64,000 bases of DNA, from contig JBAIAA010000244.1 of the NCBI GenBank assembly GCA_037893245.1, positions 124,001 through 188,000 on the forward strand, given 5' to 3'. Below the pieces are notes generated by a model. It was not told where the DNA came from. It worked only from the letters and a program-made list of their open reading frames with translations, and did not search any database. Origin of the DNA: Crossaster papposus. Taxonomy: Eukaryota > Echinodermata > Asteroidea > Velatida > Solasteridae. The translations under genes were made by a program, and so were the position numbers. Numbering within the stretch: the first letter of the stretch is position 1; each line of letters starts with the position of its first letter. Shown here piece after piece: positions 14,801-25,811 of this stretch.

Positions 14801-15127
14801 CTCGAACAACGTTGAGGCTCGCAGCTCAGATATATGTCGAGAAACTTGTCCTCATTCGCAGCCATGTTTTCTTATGTGTATGTATGTACACGTGTATCGC
14901 CACATAGGCCTATGCCGCCAGTATCCTGACGCATGAGTCTCTCAGTTTTGTTTTGTTTTCAGTGAGAAATTTGGCAATATTTTGGCTCGGATGTCGAGCT
15001 GGTGTGTGTCTCTTCATTCTCGAACAACGTTGAGGCTCGCAGCTCAGATATATGTCGACAAAATTATCCTCATTCGTAGCCATGTTTTCTTATGTGTATG
15101 TATGTACACGTGTATTGTCTCATAGGC
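11861..15127. repeat. Higher-order repeat, 1,089-bp period (5 monomers)
   Basis: The stretches starting near 11,861 and 12,950 repeat at exactly 1,089 bp, and parts recur again near 14,039. Shared diagnostic variants include CATTTGGAGCCATG, GGAGGTGGTACATGTC, CCACATGGGCCTATGCTGCC and GACGAATGAATCTC. Only a few substitutions separate the first two copies, so the duplication is recent compared with monomer divergence. Confidence 0.85.
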
Positions 15128-16333
15128 CTATGTCGCCAGTATCCTGACGCATGAGTCTCTCAGTTTGTTTGTTTTTCCAGTGAGAAATTTGGCAATATTT
15201 TGGCTCGGATGTCGAGCTGGTGAGTGTCTCTTCATTCTCGAACAACTTTGAGGCTCGCAGCTCAGATATATGTCGAGAAAATTGTCCTCATTCGCAGCCA
15301 TGTTTTCTTATGTGTATGGATGTACACGTGTATTGCCTCATAGGCCTATGCCGCCAGTGTCCTGACGCATGAGTCTCAAGGTTTTGGTCTCTTCCGGTGA
15401 GAATGTTGGCGATGTGTTAGCTCAGATGTGGAGGTGGTGAATGTCTCTTCATTCTCGAACAACGTTGAGGTTCGCAGCTCAGATATATGTCGAGAACATT
15501 ATCCTCATTCGCAGCCATGTTTTCTGATGTGTATGTATGTACACGTGTATTGCCACATGGGCCTATGCTGCCAGTATCCTGACGCATGAATCTCTCAGTT
15601 TGTTTGGTTTTCCAGTGAGAAATTTGGCAATATTTTGGCTCGGATGTCGAGCTGGTGAGTGTCTCTTCATTCTCGAACAACGTTGAGGCTCGCAGCTCAG
15701 ATATATGTCGAGAAACTTGTCCTCATTCGCAGCCATGTTTTCTTATGTGTATGTATGTACACGTGTATCGCCACATAGGCCTATGCCGCCAGTATCCTGA
15801 CGCATGAGTCTCTCAGTTTTGTTTTGTTTTCAGTGAGAAATTTGGCAATATTTTGGCTCGGATGTCGAGCTGGTGTGTGTCTCTTCATTCTCGAACAACG
15901 TTGAGGCTCGCAGCTCAGATATATGTCGACAAAATTATCCTCATTCGTAGCCATGTTTTCTTATGTGTATGTATGTACACGTGTATTGTCTCATAGGCCT
16001 ATGCCGCCAGTGTCCTGAGGAATGAGTCTCAAAGTTTTGGTCTCTTCCAGTGAGAATTTTGGCGATGTGTTAGCTCAGATGTGGAGGTGGTGAATGTCTC
16101 TTCATTTTTGAACAACGTTGAGGTTCGCAGCTCAGATATATGTCGAGAACATTATCCTCATTCGCAGCCATGTTTTCTGATGTGTATGTATGTACACGTG
16201 TATTGCCACATAGGCCTACGCCGCCAGTATCCTGACGCATGAGTCTCTCAGTTTGTTTGTTTTTCCAGTGAGAAATTTGGCAATATTTTGGCTCGGATGT
16301 CGAGCTGGTGAGTGTTTCTTCATTCTCGAACAA
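14546..16333. repeat. Shorter higher-order repeat, 871-bp period (4 monomers)
   Basis: The block from ~14,546 recurs at ~15,417, 871 bp later, including the rare variant CTCAGTTTTGTTTTGTTTTC at 14,941 and 15,812. A further related copy follows after 653 bp (three monomers). The 5-, 4- and 3-monomer spacing looks like loss of monomers by unequal exchange. Confidence 0.75.
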
Positions 16334-18833
16334 CGTTGAGCCTCGCAGCTCAGATATATGTCGGGAAAATTGTCCTCATTCGCAGCCATGTTTCCTTATG
16401 TGTATGGATGTACACGTGTATTGCCTCATAGGCCTATACCGCCAGTATCCTGACACATGAGTCTCTCAGTTTGTTATTTTTTCCAGTGAGAAATTTGGCA
16501 ATATTTTTGCTCAGATGTCGGGCTGGTGAGTGTCTCTTCATTCTCGAACAACGTTGAGGCTCGCAGCTCAAATATAAGTCGACAAAATTATCCTCATTCG
16601 CAGCCATGTTTTCTGATGTGTATGTATGTACACGTGTATCGCCACATAGGCCTATGCCGCCAGTATCCTGACGCATGAGTCTCTCAGTTTGGGTTTTTTT
16701 CCAGTGAGAAATTTGTCAATATTTTGGCTCGGATGTCGAGCTGGTGTGTGTCTCTTCATTCTCGAACAACGTTGAGGCTCGCAGCTCAGATATATGTCCA
16801 CAAAATTATCCTCATTCGTAGCCATGTTTTCTTATGTGTATTTATGTACACGTGTATTGCCTTATAGGCCTATTCCGCCAGTGTCCTGAAGCATGAGTCT
16901 CAAAGTTTTGGTCTCTTCCGGTGATAATTTTGGCGATATCTTAGCTCAGATGTGGAGGTGGTGAATGTCTCTTTATTCTCGAACAACGTTGAGGTTCGCA
17001 GCTCAGATATAAGTTCATAAAATTATCCTCATTCGCAACCATGTTTTCTTATGTTTATGCGTGTACACGTGTATTGCCGCATAGGCCTATGCCGCCAGTG
17101 TCCTGACGCATGTGTCTCTAAATTTTGGTCTCTTCCGGTGAGAATTGTGGCGATATGTTAGCTCAGATGTGGAGGTGGTGAATGTCTCTTCATTCTCCAA
17201 CAACGTTGAGGTTCGCAGCTCAGATATATGTCGAGAACATTATCCTCATTCGCAGCCATGTTTTCTGATGTGTATGTATGTACACGTGTATTGCCACATA
17301 GGCCTATGCCGCCAGTATCCTGACGCATGAGTCTCTCAGTTTGGGTTTTTTCCAGTGAGAAATTTGGCAATATTTTGGCTCGGATGTCGAGCTGGTGAGT
17401 GTCTCTATATTCTCGAACAACGTTGAGGCTCGCAGCTCAGATATATGTCGAGAAAAATATCCTCATTCGCAGCCATGTTTTCTGATGTGTTTGTATGTAC
17501 ACGTGTAGTGCCACATAGGCATATGCCGCCAGTGTCCTGTCGCATGAGTCTCTCACTTTAGGTTTGTTCCAGTGAAAAATTTGGCAATATTTTGACTCAG
17601 ATGTCGAGCTGGTGAGTGTCTCTTCATTCTCGAACAACGTTGAGGTTCGCAGCTCAGATACATGTCGAGAACATTATCATGTCACCAGTGTCCAGAAGCA
17701 TGAGTCTCACAGTTTGGGTTTTGTTTCCAGTGAGAAATTTGGCAATATTTTGGCTCGGATGTCGAGCTGGTGAGTGTCTCTTCATTCTCGAACAACGTTG
17801 AGGTTCGCAGCTCAGATATATGTCGAGAACATTATCCTCATTCGCAGCCATGTTTTCTGATGTGTATGTATGTACACGTGTATTGCCGCATAGGCCTATG
17901 CCGCCAGTATCCTGACGCATGAGTTTCTCAGTTTGGGTTTTTACCAGTGAGAAATTTGGTAATATTTTGGCTCGGATGTCGAGCTGGTGTGTGTCTCTTC
18001 ATTTTCGAACAACGTTGAGGCTCGCAGCTCAGATATATGTCGACAAAATTATCCTCATTCGTAGCCATGTTTTCTTATGTTTATGTATGTACACGTGTAT
18101 TGTCTCATAGGCCTATGCCGCCAGTGTCCTGACGAATGAGTCTCAAAGTTTTGGTCTCTTCCAGTGATAATTTTGGCGATGTGTTAGCTCAGATGTGGAG
18201 GTGGTGAATGTCTCTTCATTCTCGAACAACGTTGAGGTTCGCAGCTCAGATATATGTCGAGAACATTATCCTCATTCGCAGCCATGTTTTCTGATGTGTA
18301 TGTATGTACACGTGTATTGCCACATAGGCCTATGCCGCCAGTATCCTGACGCATGAGTCTCTCAGTTGGTTTTTTTCCAGTGAGAAATTTGGCAATATTT
18401 TGTCTCGGATGTCGAGCTGGTGAGTGTCTCTTCATTCTCGAACAACGTTGAGGCTCGCAGCTCAGATATATGTCGAGAAAAATATCCTCATTCGCAGCCA
18501 TGTTTTCTGATGTGTATGTATGTACACGTGTATTGCAACATAGGCCTATGCCGCCAGTATCCTGACGCATGAGTCTTTCAGTTTGGGTTTTTTCGAGTGA
18601 GAAATTTTGCAATATTTTGGCTCGGATGTCGAGCTGGTGAGTGTGTCTTCAGTCTCGAACAACGTTGAGGCTCGCAGCTCAGATATATGTCGACAAAATT
18701 ATCCTCATTCGTAGCCATGTTTTCTTATGTGTATTTATGTACACGTGTATTGCCTCATAGGCCTATGCCGGCAGTGTTCTGACGCATGAGTCTCAAAGTT
18801 TTGGTCTCTTCCGGTGAGAATTTTGGCGATGTG

Positions 18834-20100
18834 TTAGCTCAGATGTGGAGGTGGTGAATGTCTCTTCATTCTCGAACAACGGTGAGGTTCGCAGCTCAGA
18901 TATATGTCGAGAACATTATCCTCATTCGCAGCCATGTTTTCTGATGTGTATGTATGTACACGTGTATTGCCACATAGGCCTATGCCGCCAGTATACTGAC
19001 GCATGAGCCTCTCAGTTTGTTTGTTTTTCCAGTGAGAAATTTGGCAATATTTTGGCTCGGATGTCGAGCGGGTGAGTGTCACTTCATTCTCGAACAACGT
19101 TGAGGCTCGCAGCTCAGATATATGTCGAGGAAAATATCCTCATTCGCAGCCATGTTTTCTGATGTGTTTGCATGTACACGTGTAGTGCCACATAGGCATA
19201 TGCCGCCAGTGTCCTGACGCATGAGTCTCTCAGTTTAGATTTGTTCCAGTGAGAAATTTGGCAATATTTTGGCTCAGATGTCGAGCTGGTGAGTGTCTCT
19301 TCATTCTCGAACTACGTTGAGGTTCGCAGCTCAGATATATGTCGAGAACATTATCCTCATTCGCAGCCATGTTTTCTGATGTGTTTGTATGTACACGTGT
19401 ATTGCCACATAGGCATATGCCGCCAGTGTCCTGACGCATGAGTCTCTCAGTTAAGGTTTGTTCCAGTGAGAAATTTGGCAATATTTTGGCTCAGATGTCG
19501 AGCTGGTGAGTGTCCCTTCATTTTCGAACAACGTTGAGGTTCGCAGCTCAGATATATGTCAACAAAATTATCCTCATTCGTAGCCATGTTTTCTTATGTG
19601 TATTTATGTACACGTGTATTGCCTCATAGGCCTATGCCGGCAGTGTCCTGACGCATGAGTCTCAACGTTTTGGTCTCTTCCGGTGAGAATTTTGGCGATG
19701 TGTTAGCTCAGATGTGGAGGTGGTGAATGTCTCTTCATTCTCGAACAACGTTGAGGTTCGCAGCTCAGATATATGTCGAGAACATTATCCTCATTCGCAG
19801 CCATGTTTTCTGATGTGTATGTATGTACACGTGTATTGCCACATAGGCCTATGCCGCCAGTATACTGACGCATGAGCCTCTCAGTTTGTTTGTTTTTCCA
19901 GTGAGAAATTTGGCAATATTTTGGCTCGGATGTCGAGCGGGTGAGTGTCTCTTCATTCTCGAACAACGTTGAGGCTCGCAGCTCAGATATATGTCGAGGA
20001 AAATATCCTCATTCGCAGCCATGTTTTCTGATGTGTTTGCATGTACACGTGTAGTGCCACATAGGCATATGCCGCCAGTGTCCTGACGCATGAGTCTCTC
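18834..20100. repeat. Second higher-order repeat, ~869-bp period
   Basis: The four-monomer block at 18,834-19,230 recurs at 19,703-20,100, sharing the rare variants CCAGTATACTGACGCATGAG, GATGTCGAGCGGGTGAGTGT and TGTTTGCATGTACACGTGTA. It is a separate local amplification from the 1,089-bp one. Confidence 0.75.
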
Positions 20101-20824
20101 AGTTTAGATTTGTTCCAGTGAGAAATTTGGCAATATTTTGTCTCGGATGTCGAGCTGGTGAGTGTCTCTTCATTCTCGAACAACGTTGAGGCTCGCAGCT
20201 CAGATATATGTCGAGAACATTATCCTCATTCGCAGCCATGTTTTCTGATGTGTATGTATGTACACGTGTATTGCCACATAGGCATATGCCGCCAGTGTCC
20301 TGACGCATGAGTCTCTCAGTTTAGATTTGTTCCAGTGAGAAATTTTGCAATATTTTGGCTCAGATGTCGAGCTGGTGAGTGTCTCTTCATTCTCGAACAA
20401 CGTTGAGGTTCGCAGCTCAGATATATGTCGAGAACATTATCCTCATTCGCAGCCATGTTTTCTGATGTGTATGTATGTACACGTGTATTGCCACATAGGC
20501 ATATGCCGCCAGTGTCCTGACGCATGAGTCTCTCAGTTTAGGTTTGTTCCAGTGAGAAATTTGGCAATATTTTGGCTCAGATGTCGATCTGGTGAGTGTC
20601 CCTTCATTTTCGAACAACGTTGAGGTTCGCAGCTCAGATACATGTCGAGAACATTATCATGTCACCAGTGTCCAGAAGCATGAGTCTCTCAGTTTATTTT
20701 TTTCCAGTGAGAAATTTGGCAATATTTTGGCTCGGATGTCGAGCTGGTGAGTGTCTCTTCATTCTCGAACAACGTTGAGGCTGGCAGCTCAGATATATGT
20801 CGAGAAAAATATGTTATAAAAATA

Positions 20825-20952
20825 TGCTATACCGGGCCAACCCATGGCCGGGACGAGGCAAGCCTCTATTCCACGGCCCAAATCCAAAAATCAGATTAAT
20901 ATACTGGCTGTTCGATGAACAGCGTTTCAGATATTAAGCTGAAAAGAACAGA
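20825..20952 (-). pseudogene. U2 snRNA gene, 3' half (interrupted)
   Basis: On the minus strand this reads as U2 from about nt 39: TCTGTTC, stem IIa (TTCAG/CTGAA), stem IIb (CTGTTC/GAACAG), the Sm site GATTTTTGG, stem-loop III and the start of stem-loop IV ending GGTATAGCA. The last ~35 nt are missing because satellite begins there. The 5' 38 nt are missing because a Utopia-like element is joined at that point. It therefore cannot encode a working U2. Confidence 0.9.
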
Positions 20953-21272
20953 GTTTTTTATTAAAATATTTCACTTCGAAATACAAAGAGTAAACATGGT
21001 TTTAAAACTAATACAATCATAAACCTCCGTCCCAGAGGTGATTAAGATAGATAATGAAACCTTAAGTAATAACTAAAACTGGGCGAATTTAAACCCAGTA
21101 TCAGAATTAAGTAGACAACACTTAGAACTAAATACATAAACTGCAACCGGCCTTGTCCCGCGATGTTCGTACTTCTGTAAAATCGACGCGGGGTACCTGC
21201 AGTGGGAGAAATAAAAACATGGGTTAAATAACAGAGTATAACTTGTTGACATAAAGTCAATGTTGGTTTGAC

Positions 21273-23264
21273 CTACTCATCAGAGTACTGACGGTGGCCG
21301 GTGACATGTTCGATGTAGATGTCCCGTGATCCCTTGATGGCATCTATGCAACATAGACGGCGCATCAACCCTCTGTAGCGCTTGGAGATACCAAGACGGC
21401 CAAGTGCTCTCTCGTTTCCAGGTAACCAGGAACCGAGAGACCCGACTGCGAAGCCGAACACTTGGACGTCTTTGCCATCTGCAGCCAAAGCCTGCCGTAA
21501 GCCATCATATTTGGTGACTTTGGCTGCAGCGGCGATCTCAAAGGCATCACGGCCGTTGTCAAAGGGGCAACAAACGTCGATGATTGTTACTTTGTTGCCC
21601 TCGACAACTGTGATGTCGGGTCGCTGACGGGGGGTGGGATCACCCGGGACATGCTGGTCGATGAACACCTGCCCATGCACAGCTGCCTTGATCCGATTCT
21701 GAACAAGATTATGTCGTCTTCGGATATGCACCATGTTTGGCGGGCAGTTGTTCAGGATGTGGGGCAGAGTCTCGTCCCTCACTCCACAGCGGCGGCACTT
21801 TGGATCCGTCGCTGGATTCCATCGTTTAGCCGCTGCGTTGGTCGGGAGACAGTTCAGGCGGGCCCTGTGGATAAACCGCCAGTCACAGAATTGGATGAAA
21901 CTGCCGGTGTTCATCCACGAGGAGCCGTTACGGAAGGGGTCCAACTCCAGTGAACGGGCAACCTTACCCTGGTCCGGGAGAGCGAGTAATTTACCGGAGT
22001 AAAATTCTCGAGCGGCAGCACGCAGAGCAGTTGTAATGCCCTTGGCCTGTATTTCTCTCCCCTTGTCCGTGCGTGTGACTACTGAGCCGGAACAGCAGCC
22101 ACTGAGAGAAATACGAATCCGGCGTGCAACCGCCCTCGCCCGGGACCAGAGGGTAGAGATCTGCCCGCTCGTCCCGTAGTTGGCCAGGTCCCCCTCCATA
22201 GATCCGCTCATGAACTGATCGAGCTCTGCCTCCGTTGGCTCACGGTGCAACGTACGGTGGACAACAGAATTCAGTTGCTTGGTGGCAACACCGCGAACGG
22301 TGTCGTCTGGTGAAGATAGGATACGAACAGCTTGCGTGACAGTTTGAATGTCAGCATCCCGGTTGGGATCCATCAGACCCAGACCACCCACTTTTCTGTC
22401 CGCAAAGACATAATTGGTAGTGGCCCGGGTCGGAAGGTTGCAAACTTTCCGCACCAACTTCACCACCTCTCCCCTTAGCCCCTTCAGACTACGCTTCTGG
22501 CAATCGCCGGCGCGCAATACGTACGAGGCACATGGTTCGATAAATGTACGTATTGCGTCCAGTTTTTGCCAGGGGGCAAGGAGAGAGGCTTCCACCTTGC
22601 GCAGATCTTCTGTCATCTTGACCACCAATGCTTCGAGACTCTCGCCACTTCTGTACAACCCGATAGGGACGCCGAGGTAGCGGTAATGTTCCTCTTCAGT
22701 CAACGCTGGTATATCGCCGCCCTGAACTTTGTAGACTGAGGGAACAACCCGCTGACCCCTTCGACACTCCAGTGACAGGGTGGCAAACTTCGTTGGTTTG
22801 AAGGTGAGCCGAAGCTTGGTGGCCATCGTGCTAGCCGTGTCCAAAAGCCGCTGCAGGCCCTCAGCCGAATTGCTTAGTACCACGAGGTCGTCAGCATAGG
22901 CAAGGACCGAAATGTCGTGTCCGTGCACCTTCGGAGCGCATCGGCCGGTTCGAGCTGCCAGAGACACGGCCCGCACCACAAGCTCAAGAGTCAAGTTGAA
23001 AAGAATCGGGGAGATCGGACAACTTTGCTTGACTCCTGAGCAGATGGATACGGGCTCTGTCCTCCCTGAAGGCGTCATAAACTCCGTGCTGGCCCCAGTA
23101 TAGACATCCCGGATGATGTCTATAAATCCCACCGGCGCACCAACCGAGGCCAACACAGAGAATATAGCATTGTGGGGAATGCTGCCGAAAGCATTCTGGA
23201 GATCGAGAAACGCACAGTACAGATTTTTCTGATTTCGGCGAGCATCCTCCACAACGGACGACAT
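21273..23264 (-). pseudogene. Utopia-like RT (palm/thumb) and restriction-like endonuclease
   Basis: 663 codons open downstream of a nonsense codon. RT motifs: FLDLQNAFGSIPH (motif A), GVKQSCPISPIL (motif B; copy 2 has GVKQGCPISP, so G to S here) and YADD at 22,887-22,898. The C-terminal part has the linker zinc knuckle CRRCGVRDETLPHILNNC and then RPDITVVEG followed by IDVCCPFD. That is the PD..D core of the restriction-like nuclease that nicks the target to prime reverse transcription. The C-terminus looks complete. The protein cannot be made as one piece because of the stop at 23,283 and a frameshift further upstream. Confidence 0.85.
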
Positions 23265-23282
23265 CAGGAAGGTGTGCTCAAA

Positions 23283-24030
23283 TCAACCCTCACCAGGCCT
23301 AGCACTCTTCTGGGCGTCACTGATGAGACCACCGTCCAACGCCCAACGAGTCAGGCGGTCAGACAGGATCGCCATCAGTAACTTGTACAGACACGACTGC
23401 AGGGCAATTGGTCGGAAGTTGGCCGGACATGCTGAGTCCCCTTTCTTGTAAATCAGTACCGTCGTAGCTGATTTCCAAGAGCTGGGGACACGCCCATCAC
23501 GCAGACATCGGTTGAATATCGCCACGGAAACTCTAAAGGCACCGTCCGCACATCTGATGTGGCGATATTCTAGCCGGTCTTTCCCAGGTGCGGAGTTTGA
23601 CATCCGACCTAGGCGGAGAGAGATCTCCTTCTGCGTAATGGGGCGCAACAAATCCGGGCCAGACTCCCTGGCGCGGTCCGAGTTCGGGAACAGTCCCGAG
23701 TCCCGAGTCAACAGTAACACTATCTTGATCGACCGCCCTTTCCGAGTGAACTTCAGTAAAGTTGTCCACTAGTGTTTCCTCGGTGCCAGTGTATCTGACC
23801 TCAGAGCCGTCCAGGACCACACGCATCGCCCGTCTTCGACTGGTCCTGTAAAGCTTCTGAAGTCTACTGGCCTCCTGCACATCAAACTCGGGACCGCGCC
23901 AACCACGTCGCAACCCACCACCGTTTTGTCGCACCGCACCACCATTTTGACCCACCGCACCACCATTCTGACCCACCGCACCACCATTCTGTCGCACCGC
24001 ACCACCATTCCGTCGCACCGCACCAATATA
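23283..24030 (-). pseudogene. Utopia-like N-terminal RT region, frameshifted
   Basis: Same frame as the RT ORF downstream, separated by one TGA at 23,283-23,285 where copy 2 has TGC (Cys). Near 23,695 a 4-bp duplication (TCCCGAGTCCCGAG here, one copy in the other element) shifts the frame. Beyond that the protein has the run RRGWRGPEFDVQEASRLQKL and the start of the seven-residue NGGAVRQ repeat, where the element is truncated. There is little other decay against copy 2, so the insertion is fairly young. Confidence 0.8.
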
Positions 24031-24040
24031 TTGAACCATA

Positions 24041-25378
24041 TAATATTCTTATTTTAACTTTTCTAATTTGTGTATTTGGGATCAAGAAAAGGACTTCTCA
24101 CAGAGCCCGACGCAAATCCGTTTAGAGAAATTACCAACTTTTGGCACGTTAATTTACATCAATATTCATGAGCTTGGGGGGGTTTTCATAACACATTTTC
24201 ATACACATCGACAATATTCTTTCACATATTCATTTTTGTACCCAAAGGTCACTTGAAAAATCGGTGAAAATGCGACTGGTATCATAATTATCGCCATGCT
24301 GCACTGCGCCTCCGCTGTGAATACACCGACTTACCGGTACGAGCGTGCCGATAGATGGCGCCCTTCGGCACAACCGCGCCTCGATCGTTTACCGTTCAGG
24401 CCGGTTTATTTGTTTTCAAGCAGAACCTAAATGTCCCACTTTGTGGGCGGTGAAAATAGTCTGGTTCTATGGCCTGACAATTTAAATGTTTACACCCAGA
24501 CGTCGAAATTGTAGTCGCGAACGTTAACGAGAATACCCGACCGTCAATAAAACGTGTTCGGAAATCTTCAGTTTGGCCAAGGAAAATGTTTCATGCTAAG
24601 CAAATTGTTGTGCTTTACATTTGTTATGAAATTGGGCCCAGGTAAGACAGAACACGAGAACAAAGCTAATAGACCACACGCGAAGTGTCAACTCACCACA
24701 TTTCCAATGTTTTTGTTAAATCTATGAAAATGTGACCCAGGATATCAAAATCAATATTAAGCGGCAAATGACAATTCACGATATGTATACATAGTAACAT
24801 TTGAAATTCCATAGGCTTTCTAATGATACCCATCCCCAGTCTGTAACTCGTAACCAATAATTTCCGAGCTAAAGGCTTGTGATGGATGTCATTACAAAGC
24901 TTATTGAATTTGCAATCTTATTATATTTATATCTCCGAAAGTCATTTTCCGACTTATTCTTGATTTTGATGTGCTGGGTCACGGGTATAATATCATTCAC
25001 CTACTTTTACAAACTGAACTTGCATGTACTATTGTATATATATAGTACAGACACAGCGCGTATTTCTTTTTGCTTTGTTGAAGTCACAGTGCCCGCGTTG
25101 CATATTTAATGAACTAGTGTCATATGAAGGTCGCCTGGATACACGTTAAAACGCACGCGCGCGAGGATGAAAACAAACACTTTCTTAATATTTGTATAAG
25201 CAGGAAAAGGGAAGGCGATTCGTTTTAAAATAAATGAAGTCATTGGACAAACCCAGCGGGCCTTTGGCTGTGAAAGTTAAAATCTACACATGTATTATCT
25301 AAATGTGTCTCTTTTAAAACTGTATTTAAAAATGAAGAACAGACAGACAGCGGCGTTTCTCTCTTGTAAATATGTGGT
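24041..25378. other. U2-H2A intergenic spacer, copy A
   Basis: About 1.35 kb without a gene. It is near-identical to 53,577-54,913 and 62,485-63,842, which shows U2 and H2A belong to one tandem unit. It holds AT-rich stretches and GTCGCGAACGTTAACGAG, but I see no convincing ORF or RNA gene. Confidence 0.85.
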
Positions 25379-25394
25379 GGCCCTGACAAGAGCC
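25379..25394 (-). terminator. Histone 3' stem-loop of H2A copy A, loop mutated
   Basis: The minus strand reads GGCTCTTGTCAGGGCC, 39 nt after the H2A stop. The usual loop TTTTC is TTGTC here; sister copies at 54,914 and 63,843 keep GGCTCTTTTCAGGGCC. This hairpin binds SLBP and directs histone mRNA 3' processing, so the change may weaken processing. Confidence 0.85.
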
Positions 25395-25433
25395 TTTTGT
25401 TTTTGTGTGTGGAGGCAAAGTAATTTGTTTGTA

Positions 25434-25811
25434 TTACTTTGATACTTTGGCGGTCTTTTTGGGCAGGAGTACTTGCTGGATGTTGGGAAGCACACTGCCT
25501 TGCGCGATGGTGACTCCACTCATCAACTTGTTAAGCTCTTCGTCGTTGCGTATAGCAAGCTGCAGATGTCGAGGGTTAATTCTCGTCTTCTTATTGTCTC
25601 GTGCTGCGTTACCGGCCAGCTCCAGGATCTCCGCGGTCAGGTATTCCATCACGGCTGCCAGGTAGACCTGTGCACCGGCTCCAACCCGCTCAGCGTAGTT
25701 GCCCCTTCGCAAAAATCGATGAACGCGACCCACGGGGAACTGCAGTCCCGCCCTTGAGGACCTGCTCCTGGCCTTGCTTCTTGTTTTTCCGCTCTTTCCT
25801 CGTCCAGTCAT
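25434..25811 (-). CDS. Histone H2A, copy A
   Basis: Core histone of the H2A-H2B dimer in the nucleosome. 125 codons, intronless, starting at the ATG that gives MTGRGKSGK; in-frame codons upstream belong to the leader. The histone fold is complete ([53 protein letters not shown]). Unusual residues for H2A: GAGAQVYL where Pro normally precedes Val, RINPRHL for RIIPRHL, AQGSVLP for AQGGVLP, and the ending [14 protein letters not shown] motif (AGCCAATCAC, 25,920) lies upstream. It is open and translatable, but those changes and the mutated stem-loop suggest relaxed constraint. Confidence 0.9.
   Translation of the reverse strand: MTGRGKSGKTRSKARSRSSRAGLQFPVGRVHRFLRRGNYAERVGAGAQVYLAAVMEYLTAEILELAGNAARDNKKTRINPRHLQLAIRNDEELNKLMSGVTIAQGSVLPNIQQVLLPKKTAKVSK

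Larger units (their letters stand above)
1..20824. repeat. Tandem satellite array, ~218-bp monomer
   Basis: Head-to-tail copies of one ~218-bp monomer fill this block, roughly 90-95 copies. Each monomer carries the same landmarks in order: GTGAGTGTCTCTTCATTCTC, AACAACGTTGAGG, CAGCTCAGATATA, ATCCTCATTCGCAGCCATG, the palindrome TACACGTGTA (a CACGTG E-box), CATAGGCCTATGCCGCCAGT, and CCTGACGCATGAGTCTC. Monomer sub-types differ in the last third (TTTGGTCTCTTCCGGTGAGA against TTTTTCCAGTGAGAAATTTG). 218 is not a multiple of 3, so long frames on either strand shift with each copy and I regard them as non-coding. The array continues past the left edge and stops about 20 bp from a U2 gene remnant. Confidence 0.96.
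20953..24040 (-). mobile_element. Utopia-like (NeSL-clade) non-LTR retrotransposon, copy 1, 5'-truncated
   Basis: A non-LTR element in U2 orientation, joined at its 3' end to U2 nt 39 onward. It encodes a reverse transcriptase followed by a restriction-like endonuclease. Utopia is the family known to insert into U2 genes with this kind of nuclease; the name rests on that match and on the target, not on a search. The 5' end stops inside the NGGAVRQ repeat (~24,024), then ~16 bp of filler joins the U2 upstream spacer, with U2 nt 1-38 and about 80 bp of promoter lost. Confidence 0.82.

Noticed and set aside
91..20800. Dozens of 60-140-codon ORFs on both strands in the first 20.8 kb, many sharing one peptide (for example CEPQRCSRMKRHSP)
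   Set aside because: They follow the satellite monomer, change frame from one ~218-bp copy to the next and have no start, promoter or protein-like pattern of change. I treat them as repeat shadows, not a gene family.
1..20824. Possible CRISPR array
   Set aside because: The repeats are contiguous ~218-bp monomers without unique spacers, in an animal genome.
24879..25109. Small hydrophobic ORF in the U2-H2A spacer (also at 63,324)
   Set aside because: Shifts and stops differ between the three spacer copies, so it is not maintained as a protein.
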